Below, piece after piece: positions 7,527 to 15,479 of a stretch of DNA of 17,134 nucleotides. The first letter of the stretch is position 1. Every line of letters starts with the position of its first letter. A model generated the notes under the pieces. That model had not been told where the DNA came from, searched no databases, and worked only from the letters and a program-made list of their open reading frames with translations. The position numbers were made by a program, and so were the translations under genes. Origin of the DNA: JAYSFC01 sp041913505 (GTDB taxonomy: Bacteria > Pseudomonadota > Gammaproteobacteria > Burkholderiales > Burkholderiaceae_C); the NCBI GenBank assembly GCA_041913505.1, contig JAYSFC010000082.1, positions 1 to 17,134 on the forward strand, given 5' to 3'.

Positions 7527-9823
7527 TAGAAAGATGTTCCGATCTGGAATTGCAGTTTCTGGATTTTATCGCCAGCTTGCTTGCGCACGGGCTGGGCGAA
7601 TGCGATACGCAGCGGGCCGAGCGGCGAGATCCAGGACAAGCCCAGGCCGGCCGAGGCCCGCATCTCGCTGAAGCTCATCTTGTCGTTCTCGCCGAACACG
7701 TTGCCCACATCCACGAAGGTGAACATGCGCAGCGTGCGGTCGTTGCCGGCACCGGGGAAGGGTGCGATCAACTCGGTGTTGAGGGTGAACTTCTTGGGGC
7801 CGCCCAGCGATGCGCCGGTCACGTCGCGCGGACCCAGTGTGCCCTGGTCGAAGCCGCGCACGGAACCCAGGCCACCCGAGTAGAAGTTCTTGAACACGGG
7901 GAACGGACGGCCCCCCATGCCCTTGCCCAGGCCCAGCTCGCCGTTGAACGCCAACGTGAACTTCTTGTTCAGCGGCACGTACTGCTGGTACTGGTAGTTG
8001 GCCCGTACATAGCGCGCATCACCCGCCACCGACCACTCGGAGTTCAAGCGCTGGTAACGGCCGACATTGGGCGCCAGCGCGCTATCGCGGTCGTCGCGCG
8101 TCCAGCCAATGGTCAGCGGCACCCCCATGCTCCGGTATCCATAGCGGTCCGCATAGGCCAGATAGGCGGCCGGAATGTTGGTACCGGGCTTGATCTTGGT
8201 CTGCTCGACGCCGCCGCCGAAGAACACGGTGTCGGTCTCGCTGAACGGTACGCCGAAGCGCACGCTGGTGCCGGTGGTCACCAGCTCGTAGTTACCGCCC
8301 ATATCCACGTAGGGCTTGTCGGTGCGGTAGTACAGGTCGAACGTGCGCGAGATGCCGTCCTGCGTGAAGTAGGGATCGGTGGTGCTGAAGACCAGCGTAC
8401 GGCGGTACTTGCTGGTGTTCACGTCCACGCCCAGGTAGTTGCCGGAGCCGAACACGTTGTCCTGCTTGATGCTGAACGACAGCGCCACCTTTTCCGCGCT
8501 CGAGAAGCCCGCGCCGAGCTGCAGCGAGCCCGTGGGCTTCTCCGCGACGTTGATCACCAAATCCACCTGATCGGGCGAACCCGGAACGTCCTGCGTCTCG
8601 ACATTGACCTCGGTGAAGTAGCCCAGGCGGTCCACGCGGTCGCGCGAGAGCTTGATCTTGTCGCCGTCGTACCACGATGCTTCGAACTGGCGGAACTCGC
8701 GGCGGATCACTTCGTCGCGCGTGCGGTTGTTGCCGCTCACCGCGATGCGGCGCACATAGGCGCGGCGCGCAGGCTCGGCGCGCAGCACGATGGCCACGCG
8801 GTTGGTCTCGCGGTCAATCTCGGGCACGGCCTCGACGCGCGCGAACGCGAAGCCGAAATTGCCGAAATGGTCGGTGAACGCCTTGGTCGTTTCAGCCACC
8901 TTGTCGGCGTTGTAGGGCTCGCCGGGCTGGATGGTGACCAGCGTTTTGAATTCGTCGTCACGGTCGAGGTAATTACCCTCGAGCTTGACACCCGAAACCA
9001 CGAAGCGCTCACCCTCGGTCACGTTGACGGTGATGGAGATGTCCTGCTTGTCGGGCGAGATCGCCACCTGGGTCGAATCCACACGGAACTCGAGATAGCC
9101 GCGCTGCAGGTAGTACGAACGCAGCGTCTCGAGGTCAGCGTTGAGCTTGGCACGCGAATAGCGATCGCTCTTGGTGTACCAGCTGAGCCAGCCGCCAGTG
9201 TCCTGGTCGAACAGGCCCTTGAGCGTGGACTCGCTGAAGGCCTTGTTGCCTACGACGCGAATTTCCTTGATGCGCGCGGGCTCGCCTTCCACCACGGTGA
9301 ACGTGAGGTTCACGCGGTTGCGCTCGATGGGGGTCACCGTGGTCACCACCTCGACACCGTACAGGCTCTTGTTGATGTACTGGCGCTTGAGCTCCTGCTC
9401 GGCGCGATCGGTCAGCGCCTTGTCGTAGGGGCGGCCTTCGGTCAGGCCCACGTCGCGCATGGCCTTCTGCAACGTGTCCTTGTCGAACTCCTTGGTGCCC
9501 GCAAACTCCACGTTGGCGATGGTGGGACGCTCTTCCACGACCACCACGAGCACGTTGCCATTGGCCTCCAGGCGCACATCCTTGAACAGGCCCAGCGCGA
9601 ACAGCGAGCGGATCGCGGCCGCGCCCTTTTCGTCGTTGTAGTCGTCGCCCACGCGCAGCGGCATCGATGCGAACACCGTGCCCGGCTCCACGCGCTGCAA
9701 CCCCTCCACACGGATATCCTGCACCTTGAACGGCTCCAGGGCCCAGGCGGCCTGGGAGGCAAAGACCATGGCAGCGATGGCCGAAGCGGTGCGCACACCC
9801 AAGCGTTTGATGTGTTTTTTCAT
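7526..9823 (-). CDS. bamA: Outer-membrane protein assembly factor BamA
   Basis: BamA is the Omp85-family core of the machine that folds and inserts beta-barrel proteins into the outer membrane. The 765-residue precursor has a signal peptide (1-28, cleavage after AWA), five POTRA domains (about 29-430; the first begins FKVQDIRVEGLQRVEPGTVF) and a 16-strand barrel. The barrel carries the conserved loop-6 VRGF motif (655-658) and the C-terminal Phe expected of outer-membrane proteins (GTSF). The ATG at 9823 gives MKKHIKRLG, but no Shine-Dalgarno sequence is visible ahead of it. A short hairpin lies in the 45-bp gap after rseP. The position between rseP and skp is the usual proteobacterial one. 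Confidence 0.97.
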   Translation of the reverse strand: MKKHIKRLGVRTASAIAAMVFASQAAWALEPFKVQDIRVEGLQRVEPGTVFASMPLRVGDDYNDEKGAAAIRSLFALGLFKDVRLEANGNVLVVVVEERPTIANVEFAGTKEFDKDTLQKAMRDVGLTEGRPYDKALTDRAEQELKRQYINKSLYGVEVVTTVTPIERNRVNLTFTVVEGEPARIKEIRVVGNKAFSESTLKGLFDQDTGGWLSWYTKSDRYSRAKLNADLETLRSYYLQRGYLEFRVDSTQVAISPDKQDISITVNVTEGERFVVSGVKLEGNYLDRDDEFKTLVTIQPGEPYNADKVAETTKAFTDHFGNFGFAFARVEAVPEIDRETNRVAIVLRAEPARRAYVRRIAVSGNNRTRDEVIRREFRQFEASWYDGDKIKLSRDRVDRLGYFTEVNVETQDVPGSPDQVDLVINVAEKPTGSLQLGAGFSSAEKVALSFSIKQDNVFGSGNYLGVDVNTSKYRRTLVFSTTDPYFTQDGISRTFDLYYRTDKPYVDMGGNYELVTTGTSVRFGVPFSETDTVFFGGGVEQTKIKPGTNIPAAYLAYADRYGYRSMGVPLTIGWTRDDRDSALAPNVGRYQRLNSEWSVAGDARYVRANYQYQQYVPLNKKFTLAFNGELGLGKGMGGRPFPVFKNFYSGGLGSVRGFDQGTLGPRDVTGASLGGPKKFTLNTELIAPFPGAGNDRTLRMFTFVDVGNVFGENDKMSFSEMRASAGLGLSWISPLGPLRIAFAQPVRKQAGDKIQKLQFQIGTSF

Positions 9824-9838
9824 TGAATGAAGCAGATG

Positions 9839-9862
9839 GCTGCCTTGATGTGGCCAGGCAGC
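9839..9862 (-). other. Hairpin in the rseP-bamA gap
   Basis: GCTGCCT (9862-9856) and AGGCAGC (9845-9839) form a perfect 7-bp stem with a 10-nt loop. It ends 15 bases before the bamA ATG. No U-tract follows, so it is not a standard terminator. It could shape translation or processing of the bamA message, since bamA has no visible Shine-Dalgarno sequence. Confidence 0.4.
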
Positions 9863-9868
9863 GAAAGG

Positions 9869-11233
9869 TTAGCCAAAGAGCCGGGTGACATCGTTGAACA
9901 AGGCGATGGACATCATCAGGACCAGCACCGCAACGCCAGCGCGCTGCAGACGCTCCATCCAGGCTTCAGACACGCCCTTGCCGGTCACGCCCTCCCAAAG
10001 ATAATACATCAGGTGCCCACCATCCAAGACGGGCAGCGGCAGCAGGTTGAGCACCCCGAGGCTGACGCTGATCAGCGCCAGAAACACGAGGTATTGCGTA
10101 AACCCCATGCTGGCCGACCGGCCTGCGTAGTCTGCGATCGTGAGCGGCCCGCTGAGGTTCTTGAGCGAGGCCTCGCCAATCACCATGCGCCCCATGGTAC
10201 GCAGCGTCAGCGTCGACACCTCCCAGGTGCGCACCACACCGCCCCACAAGCCTTCGACCAGGCCATAGCGCACGGTCACCATCTCGGGCTGCGCGCCTAC
10301 ATAGGCGCTGATGCGCCCCACCGCGCCCAGCGAAGGCTCCGTGCGTACATCAGGAGTGACTTCGAGCGTCATCGCCTGCCCCGCGCGCTCAATGCGCCAG
10401 GGCTGGGCGACGCCTCGGCCTGCCTGAATGGAAGCGCGGATCAGCTCGCGCAACTGCATTCCATCCACCACGTCCACGCTGCCGACTCTCAGCACGAGAT
10501 CGCCCTCGCGCAGCCCCGCGCGCTCGGCAGCCCCACCGGCCATCACCTCTCCCAGCACAGGGCGCGTCCAGGGGCCCTGGACGCCGATCTTGCGCAACAG
10601 CTGCGCATCGGCCTCGCTCGCATCGATGCGTGCCGTTTCCAGCACCACCTGGCGACGCGCGGCTCCGGGCGCGGGCTCCAGCTCGAGGCGTACGTTGTCG
10701 CCATCAAGGGCGGCGCGGGCCAGCGTCCAGCGCAGGTCTTCGAAGGAACGCACGGGCTCAGGCTCGTCGGCACCGATCGCCACGCTGTGCACGAGCTCGC
10801 CGCCCCGGATGCCCGCCTGCTGAGCGATCGAGCCCGCGGCCGGGCTGGCCAGGTAGGCCTTGGGCTCGTCCACCCCGCTCCAGTTGACGACGGCATAGAG
10901 CAGCACCGCGAGCAGCAGGTTGGCCACGGGCCCCGCGGCAACGATGGCCGCGCGCGAACGCAGAGGCTGGGTGTTGAAGGCCAGGTGCCGCTCGTGCGAC
11001 TCGACAGGCGCCTCACGTTCGTCGAGCATGCGCACATAGCCGCCCAGAGGAAAGGCTCCCAGCACGAATTCGGTGGGCGACCCCTTGGGCTGCCAGCGCA
11101 GCAGCGGCTTGCCAAACCCCACGGAGAAGCGCAGCACCTTCACGCCGCAGGCCACCGCGACGCGGTAGTGGCCGTACTCGTGCACGGCGATCAGCACGCC
11201 GAGCGCCACGACGAAAGCAATCACAGTGAGCAT
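9869..11233 (-). CDS. rseP: Site-2 protease RseP (intramembrane zinc metalloprotease)
   Basis: RseP cuts the transmembrane segment of anti-sigma factors such as RseA after DegS cleavage, releasing sigma-E, and also clears remnant signal peptides. The 454-residue protein (E. coli 450) has the zinc-binding HEYGH motif in the first membrane segment (residues 18-22), a second membrane segment after GPVANLLLAVLLY, two tandem PDZ-like domains (about 125-290; GIRGGELVHSV and AGLREGDLVLRVGSVDVVDG), and the third metal ligand in NLLPLPVLDGG (Asp404) near the C-terminus. The ATG at 11233 has a perfect AGGAGG five bases upstream. The frame is open beyond this, but not in family sequence. The neighbours dxr and bamA are standard. 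Confidence 0.96.
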   Translation of the reverse strand: MLTVIAFVVALGVLIAVHEYGHYRVAVACGVKVLRFSVGFGKPLLRWQPKGSPTEFVLGAFPLGGYVRMLDEREAPVESHERHLAFNTQPLRSRAAIVAAGPVANLLLAVLLYAVVNWSGVDEPKAYLASPAAGSIAQQAGIRGGELVHSVAIGADEPEPVRSFEDLRWTLARAALDGDNVRLELEPAPGAARRQVVLETARIDASEADAQLLRKIGVQGPWTRPVLGEVMAGGAAERAGLREGDLVLRVGSVDVVDGMQLRELIRASIQAGRGVAQPWRIERAGQAMTLEVTPDVRTEPSLGAVGRISAYVGAQPEMVTVRYGLVEGLWGGVVRTWEVSTLTLRTMGRMVIGEASLKNLSGPLTIADYAGRSASMGFTQYLVFLALISVSLGVLNLLPLPVLDGGHLMYYLWEGVTGKGVSEAWMERLQRAGVAVLVLMMSIALFNDVTRLFG

Positions 11234-11238
11234 GTCGG

Positions 11239-11244
11239 CCTCCT
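11239..11244 (-). promoter_or_regulatory. rseP ribosome-binding site
   Basis: A consensus AGGAGG five bases before the ATG at 11233 fixes the rseP start in the 28-bp gap after dxr, although the reading frame stays open to 11377. Confidence 0.75.
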
Positions 11245-11261
11245 GGGTGTCAGAGGGGCGG

Positions 11262-12440
11262 TCAAGCCGCCATGCGGGCCACGGCGGCCTGCGCGGCGCC
11301 ACGGGCCTCGGCATCGAGGGCCAGCAGGTCCTCAAGGTTCGACAGCCGGGCGGGCGCGACGCGCTCGAGCGTCGCAAGGTTCACGGAATGGATGCGGTCG
11401 AAGCGCAAGCGCCGCGACAGGAAGGCGTCCACGGCCACCTCGTTGGCCGCGTTGAGCACGGCCGTCGTACCTTCTGCCGCGCGCAACGCCTGCCAGGAAA
11501 GGTGCAGCCCGGGGAAGCGCCGCGCATCGGCCTCCTCAAAGGCCAGCGCCGAGAGCTTGGCGAAGTCGAGCACGGCCGCGCCGCTCGCTATGCGCTCGGG
11601 CCAGGCCAGGCCACAGGCAATGGGCACGCGCATGTCGGGCGTGCCGAGTTGCGCGAGGATGGAGGCGTCCTTGAACTGCACCATCGAATGGATGATCTGC
11701 TGCGGATGGATCACGACCTGGATCTGCTCGGGCGCCATATCGAACAGCCAGCGCGCCTCGATCACCTCGAGCGCCTTGTTCATCATCGTGGCCGAGTCGA
11801 CCGAGATCTTGCGCCCCATCGCGAAGTTGGGGTGCGCGCAGGCCTGCTCGGGCGTAATGGCCGACAGCGTGGCCGGATCGCGCTGGCGAAACGGCCCGCC
11901 TGACGCCGTGAGCAGGATGCTGTCCACGCGCTGCGCCCAGGTGGCGCGGTCTTCGGGCAGACACTGGAAGATGGCCGAGTGCTCGCTGTCGATGGGCAGC
12001 AGCGTGCAGCCGCCCGCGCGCACGGTCTGCATGAACAGCGCGCCGCCCACCACCAGGGCCTCCTTGTTGGCCAGCAACAAGCGCTTGCCGGCACGCGCAG
12101 CCGCCAGGCAGGGCGCAAGGCCCGCCGCGCCGACGATGGCCGCCATGACGGCATCGACATCTTCGTGCGACGCTATCGTTTCAAGAGCATCAGAAGACTG
12201 CAATACCTCGACTTGCAGTCCATTGGCCTTGATTTTCTCGGCCAGGGCCGCCGCATGGACGCTGCTCGCCATTACGGCATAGCGCGGGCGGAACTCTGCG
12301 CACTGGGCCAGCATCAGGTCGACCTGGGTCGCCGCGCTCAGTGCGAAGACCTCGAAGCGCTCGGGATGGCGCCGCACCACGTCAAGGGTGCTGGTGCCGA
12401 TGGAGCCCGTCGAGCCCAGAACTGTAAGACGTTGTTTCAT
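11262..12440 (-). CDS. dxr: 1-deoxy-D-xylulose 5-phosphate reductoisomerase
   Basis: Dxr (IspC) rearranges and reduces DXP to 2-C-methyl-D-erythritol 4-phosphate with NADPH, the committed step of the MEP isoprenoid pathway. The 392-residue protein (E. coli 398) has the NADPH-binding LGSTGSIGTSTL (8-19), LLLANKEALV (121-130), the metal-binding DSEHSA (Asp151, Glu153), TASGGPFR, and the substrate loop SVDSATMMNKALEVIEA. The ATG at 12440 overlaps the cdsA stop (ATGA), so the two are translationally coupled. The open frame continues to 13466, but that part is a shadow of cdsA and uppS. An AT-rich, palindrome-bearing islet covers about residues 74-91, outside the active site. Its product feeds UppS, encoded two genes upstream. 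Confidence 0.97.
   Translation of the reverse strand: MKQRLTVLGSTGSIGTSTLDVVRRHPERFEVFALSAATQVDLMLAQCAEFRPRYAVMASSVHAAALAEKIKANGLQVEVLQSSDALETIASHEDVDAVMAAIVGAAGLAPCLAAARAGKRLLLANKEALVVGGALFMQTVRAGGCTLLPIDSEHSAIFQCLPEDRATWAQRVDSILLTASGGPFRQRDPATLSAITPEQACAHPNFAMGRKISVDSATMMNKALEVIEARWLFDMAPEQIQVVIHPQQIIHSMVQFKDASILAQLGTPDMRVPIACGLAWPERIASGAAVLDFAKLSALAFEEADARRFPGLHLSWQALRAAEGTTAVLNAANEVAVDAFLSRRLRFDRIHSVNLATLERVAPARLSNLEDLLALDAEARGAAQAAVARMAA
12196..12220. repeat. Perfect inverted repeat inside dxr
   Basis: GACTGCAA (12196-12203) and TTGCAGTC (12213-12220) are exact reverse complements separated by nine bases. The neighbouring dxr codons on the 3' side (GTA TTG, TCT TCT GAT GCT CTT GAA ACG ATA) are markedly AT-rich for this GC-rich gene. 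The repeat lies over residues 74-82 in a variable region of Dxr. It may be a degraded interspersed palindrome or chance. Confidence 0.4.
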
Positions 12441-13291
12441 GCGGACACAAAAATAGAAAGCATCATGGCCAGCGGCAAGGTGGGCAGCAGTGCATCCACG
12501 CGGTCGAGCACACCACCGTGGCCCGGCAGCAGGCCACTGCTGTCCTTCACGCCCACGCTGCGCTTGACCAGCGACTCCACCAGATCCCCCACCACGCTCA
12601 TCGCAGCCATGAAGACCACGCCCAGCAGCAGCAGCCACCAGCCCTGCAGCGCAAGGCGCGAATAAAAGCTTGGCACGGCGGGCTGCAGCGCGCGGTCCGC
12701 GAAGACCCACACGAGCGCCAGCACGATCACGCCCGCCATGCCGCCCCACACACCCTCCCAGCTCTTGCCGGGACTGATGGAGGGCGCCAGCTTGGCTTTG
12801 GTGAATCGCAGCCCGAAAGCACGGCCTGCGAAGTAAGCAGAGATGTCGGCCACCCAGACCAGCAGCAACACCGATAGCAGAAAGTTGATACCCTGCGCGC
12901 GGGCCTGCGCCACGGCCAGCCAGGCCAGCCACAGCGCCAGCAGGCCGCCGATCACACGCACGGCTTCGGGAATGCGCGGCCAGCCCGCCACGCCGGCGCG
13001 CAACAAGGCCGCGCCACCGAGCACCCACAAACCGCCGCCCACGGCCCACACCAACGGCAGCGGGTGATCCAGGCATCCCAGGGCCCACGACAACCCGCAC
13101 AGGCCTACGCACACGGCCCCCAGCAGCACCGAGGGGCCGAAGGCGAAGCCATTGAGCCGCCCCCATTCCCACGCGCCCGCAGCCATCAGCACCAGCACGA
13201 CCCCATTGAAGAGCCAGGGCTCGCGGTAGAACAGCGCGGGCAGCAGGATGGCCAGCAGCACAAGGGCGGTAATGACACGCTGTTTGAGCAT
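12437..13291 (-). CDS. cdsA: Phosphatidate cytidylyltransferase (CDP-diacylglycerol synthase)
   Basis: CdsA makes CDP-diacylglycerol from CTP and phosphatidic acid in the inner membrane, the branch point to all major phospholipids. The 284-residue protein is strongly hydrophobic, with about eight predicted membrane segments starting with VITALVLLAILLPALFY. The family signature is intact near the C-terminus: SVVGDLVESLVKR, then KDSSGLLPGHGGVLDRVDALL, including the acidic residues needed for Mg2+ and substrate. The cytoplasmic SISPGKSWEG segment is also typical. The ATG at 13291 lies nine bases after the uppS stop, and the stop overlaps the dxr start. Confidence 0.96.
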   Translation of the reverse strand: MLKQRVITALVLLAILLPALFYREPWLFNGVVLVLMAAGAWEWGRLNGFAFGPSVLLGAVCVGLCGLSWALGCLDHPLPLVWAVGGGLWVLGGAALLRAGVAGWPRIPEAVRVIGGLLALWLAWLAVAQARAQGINFLLSVLLLVWVADISAYFAGRAFGLRFTKAKLAPSISPGKSWEGVWGGMAGVIVLALVWVFADRALQPAVPSFYSRLALQGWWLLLLGVVFMAAMSVVGDLVESLVKRSVGVKDSSGLLPGHGGVLDRVDALLPTLPLAMMLSIFVSA

Positions 13292-13300
13292 GGGCGTCTC

Positions 13301-14032
13301 TCAGGCCTGCAGTGGTTCGGAGCGTGTCGCCCGGACCTGCTCGGAGGTCTTGCCGAAACGGCGCTCGCGCGCGCCATAGGCGGCAATGGCTTGGTCGAGC
13401 GCTTTCTCGTCGAAATCGGGCCAGAGGCAGTCGCTGAAGTACAGCTCGGAATAGGCCGCCTGCCACAGGAGGAAGTTGCTGATGCGCATTTCCCCGCCCG
13501 TGCGGATCAGCAGATCGGGGTCAGGCACATGGGCCATGCCCATGGCCGTGTGCAGGCTGGCCTCGGTGATGGGCTCGCCACGCGCGGCGAGCATGGCTGC
13601 CGCCTGGGCGATGTCCCAGCGGCCGCCATAGTTGAAGCACACGTTGAGCACGAGGCGCGTGTTGTGGGCCGTAGCGGCCTCGGCCTGCGCCAGGCCCGCG
13701 CGCACCTTGTCGGACAGGCCTGCGCGCTCGCCTACGAAGAACAGGCGCACGCCGTCCTTGCTGAGCTGGGGCACCTCACGCGCCAGCGCGCCCGCCAGCA
13801 ATTCCATGAGGCCGGAAACCTCTTCGTGCGGGCGGTTCCAGTTCTCGGAAGAAAACGCGAACACGGTGAGCACCGCCACGCCGCGCTGCGCGCAGGCATG
13901 TGCGCAGCGGCGCAGGGACTCGACCCCTTGCCTGTGGCCCGCCAGGCGCGGCAGAAAGCGCCGCGTAGCCCAGCGGCCGTTGCCATCCATGACGATGGCG
14001 ATGTGGTGGGGAACCCCCTGCGATGCAGACAT
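13301..14032 (-). CDS. uppS: Undecaprenyl diphosphate synthase
   Basis: UppS (IspU) adds isopentenyl units in cis to farnesyl diphosphate, giving the C55 carrier lipid for peptidoglycan and O-antigen synthesis. The 243-residue protein has the cis-prenyltransferase motifs HIAIVMDGNGRWA (catalytic Asp16), GHRQGVES, FAFSSENWNRP, LNVCFNYGGRWDI, and the C-terminal DLLIRTGGEMRISNFLLWQ with YSELYF. I chose the ATG at 14032 (MSASQGVPHH). A TTG two codons upstream at 14038 is possible and lies closer to a GGGAG. That GGGAG is partly buried in a hairpin in the gap after frr. The gene is followed directly by cdsA. Confidence 0.95.
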   Translation of the reverse strand: MSASQGVPHHIAIVMDGNGRWATRRFLPRLAGHRQGVESLRRCAHACAQRGVAVLTVFAFSSENWNRPHEEVSGLMELLAGALAREVPQLSKDGVRLFFVGERAGLSDKVRAGLAQAEAATAHNTRLVLNVCFNYGGRWDIAQAAAMLAARGEPITEASLHTAMGMAHVPDPDLLIRTGGEMRISNFLLWQAAYSELYFSDCLWPDFDEKALDQAIAAYGARERRFGKTSEQVRATRSEPLQA

Positions 14033-14049
14033 GGGCAATCGATCTCGCT

Positions 14050-14070
14050 CCCGTCGTCAGAGACGACAGG
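14050..14070 (-). other. Strong hairpin between frr and uppS
   Basis: CCTGTCGTC (14070-14062) and GACGACGGG (14058-14050) pair as a 9-bp stem with one G-U pair and a TCT triloop. It lies two bases after the frr stop. No U-tract follows, so it is a poor terminator. Its 3' arm includes the GGG of the GGGAG ahead of uppS, so it could limit uppS translation or act as a processing or stability element. The function is inference. Confidence 0.5.
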
Positions 14071-14072
14071 CG

Positions 14073-14633
14073 TCAGATCGCCATGATCTCTTGTTCCTTG
14101 GCGGCCACGAGCACGTCGACTTCGGCGATGTGCTTGTCGGTGACCTTCTGCACGTCGGCCTCGGCGCGCTTTTGGTCGTCCTCGGAGGCAAGCTTGTCCT
14201 TCACGAGCTTCTTGACGGCGTCATTGGCATCGCGGCGCAGGTTGCGCACGGCCACCTTGGCACCCTCGCCCTCATTGCGCACCAGCTTGGTCATTTCCTT
14301 GCGGCGCTCTTCGCTCATGGGCGGCATGGGCACGCGGATCAGATCGCCCATGGATGCAGGGTTCAGGCCCAGGTCGCTCTCGCGGATGGCTTTCTCGATC
14401 TTCGCGCCCATGCCCTTTTCCCAGGGCTGCACGCTGATGGTGCGCGAATCGAGCAGCGCCACGTTGGCCACTTGGCTCAGCGGCACCATCGAGCCGTAGT
14501 ACTCGACGTGCACGGCGTCGAGCAGCGCGGGGTTGGCGCGGCCCGTGCGGATCTTGGCGAGGTTGTTCTTGAACGCCAGGACAGACTGGTCCATCTTGGC
14601 TTCGGTGTTCTTCTTGATATCGGCGATCGTCAT
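14073..14633 (-). CDS. frr: Ribosome recycling factor
   Basis: RRF works with EF-G to split post-termination ribosomes so they can be reused. The 186-residue protein (E. coli 185) is full length. It has helix-bundle segments with KIRTGRANPALLD (27-39), the beta domain with YYGSMVPLSQVANV and SISV-like VQPWEKGM, and the conserved LGLNPASMGDLIRVPMPPMSEERRKEM. The ATG at 14633 is preceded by GAGGAG five bases upstream. It follows pyrH by 58 bases, an almost universal gene pair. Confidence 0.98.
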   Translation of the reverse strand: MTIADIKKNTEAKMDQSVLAFKNNLAKIRTGRANPALLDAVHVEYYGSMVPLSQVANVALLDSRTISVQPWEKGMGAKIEKAIRESDLGLNPASMGDLIRVPMPPMSEERRKEMTKLVRNEGEGAKVAVRNLRRDANDAVKKLVKDKLASEDDQKRAEADVQKVTDKHIAEVDVLVAAKEQEIMAI

Positions 14634-14638
14634 GTTTT

Positions 14639-14644
14639 CTCCTC
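14639..14644 (-). promoter_or_regulatory. frr ribosome-binding site
   Basis: GAGGAG lies five bases ahead of the frr ATG, a strong Shine-Dalgarno sequence that supports this start. Confidence 0.7.
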
Positions 14645-14691
14645 AGGGGACAAGGGGCCGCGCCCGGCATGCGCCCGCAACGGCCAAGCCC

Positions 14692-15414
14692 TCAAGCGTA
14701 CACCAGCGTGCCCTCGTCTTCGCCCATCACCACACGCTTGAGAGCACCATGCTTCACGATGGAGAACACACGGATCGGCAGCTTCTGGTCGCGGCACAGC
14801 GCGAACGCCGTGGCGTCCATGATGCCCAGGTTGCGCGAGATGGCCTCGTCGAACGTGAGCTTGGAGTAGCGCGTGGCCGACGCGTCCTTGTGGGGGTCGG
14901 CCGTATACACGCCGTCCACCTTGGTGGCCTTGAGCACCAGCTCGGCACCAATCTCGGCGCCGCGCAGCGCGGCGGCCGTGTCGGTGGTGAAGAAGGGGTT
15001 GCCCGTGCCGGCGGCGAAAACCACCACCTTGCCCTCCTCCAGGTACTGCAGCGCCTTGGGGCGCACGTAGGGCTCAACCACCTGCTCGATGGCGATGGCC
15101 GACATCACGCGCGCCGTCAGGCCCTGCTTGTCCATGGCGTCGGCCAGGGCCAGGGCGTTCATCACCGTGGCGAGCATGCCCATGTAGTCGGCCGTGGCCC
15201 GGTCCATGCCGACCGAGCCGCCCGCCACGCCACGGAAGATATTGCCTCCGCCGATCACCACAGCCACCTGCACGCCCAGGCGGGTCACACCCGCGATTTC
15301 CTCGACCATGCGCACGATGGTGGCACGGTTGATACCGAAGGCATCATCCCCCATGAGGGCCTCACCAGACAACTTGAGCAGGATGCGCTTGTGGGCTGGT
15401 GCGGCGGTGGACAT
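14692..15414 (-). CDS. pyrH: UMP kinase
   Basis: PyrH phosphorylates UMP to UDP, a step of pyrimidine nucleotide synthesis specific to the bacterial hexameric amino-acid-kinase type. The 240-residue protein (E. coli 241) has KRILLKLSGEALMG at the N-terminus, VVIGGGNIFRG, the UMP/GTP-site segment GMDRATADYMGMLATVMNAL, and GTGNPFFTTDTAAALRG. The ATG at 15414 gives MSTAAPAHKRILLKLSGE, with GGAG nine bases upstream. A TTG at 15429 is in frame but lies ahead of the expected N-terminus. It follows tsf by 65 bases, and carAB at the other end of the window feeds the same pathway. Confidence 0.98.
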   Translation of the reverse strand: MSTAAPAHKRILLKLSGEALMGDDAFGINRATIVRMVEEIAGVTRLGVQVAVVIGGGNIFRGVAGGSVGMDRATADYMGMLATVMNALALADAMDKQGLTARVMSAIAIEQVVEPYVRPKALQYLEEGKVVVFAAGTGNPFFTTDTAAALRGAEIGAELVLKATKVDGVYTADPHKDASATRYSKLTFDEAISRNLGIMDATAFALCRDQKLPIRVFSIVKHGALKRVVMGEDEGTLVYA

Positions 15415-15479
15415 GGGCGATTTCTCCAAAGGCAGGTACGGGCGAACGGGGTGGATGAACGGAGGCTTGGGACAGCCGG

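Noticed and set aside
12441..13466. N-terminal extension of Dxr to 734 residues (apparent fusion)
   Set aside because: The upstream part is cdsA and uppS read out of frame. The true Dxr N-terminus MKQRLTVLGSTGSIG starts at 12440.
14656..14685. Possible hairpin in the pyrH-frr gap (GGCCG/CGGCC)
   Set aside because: Only a 5-bp outer stem around a 20-base GC-rich loop with no U-tract; expected by chance at this base composition.
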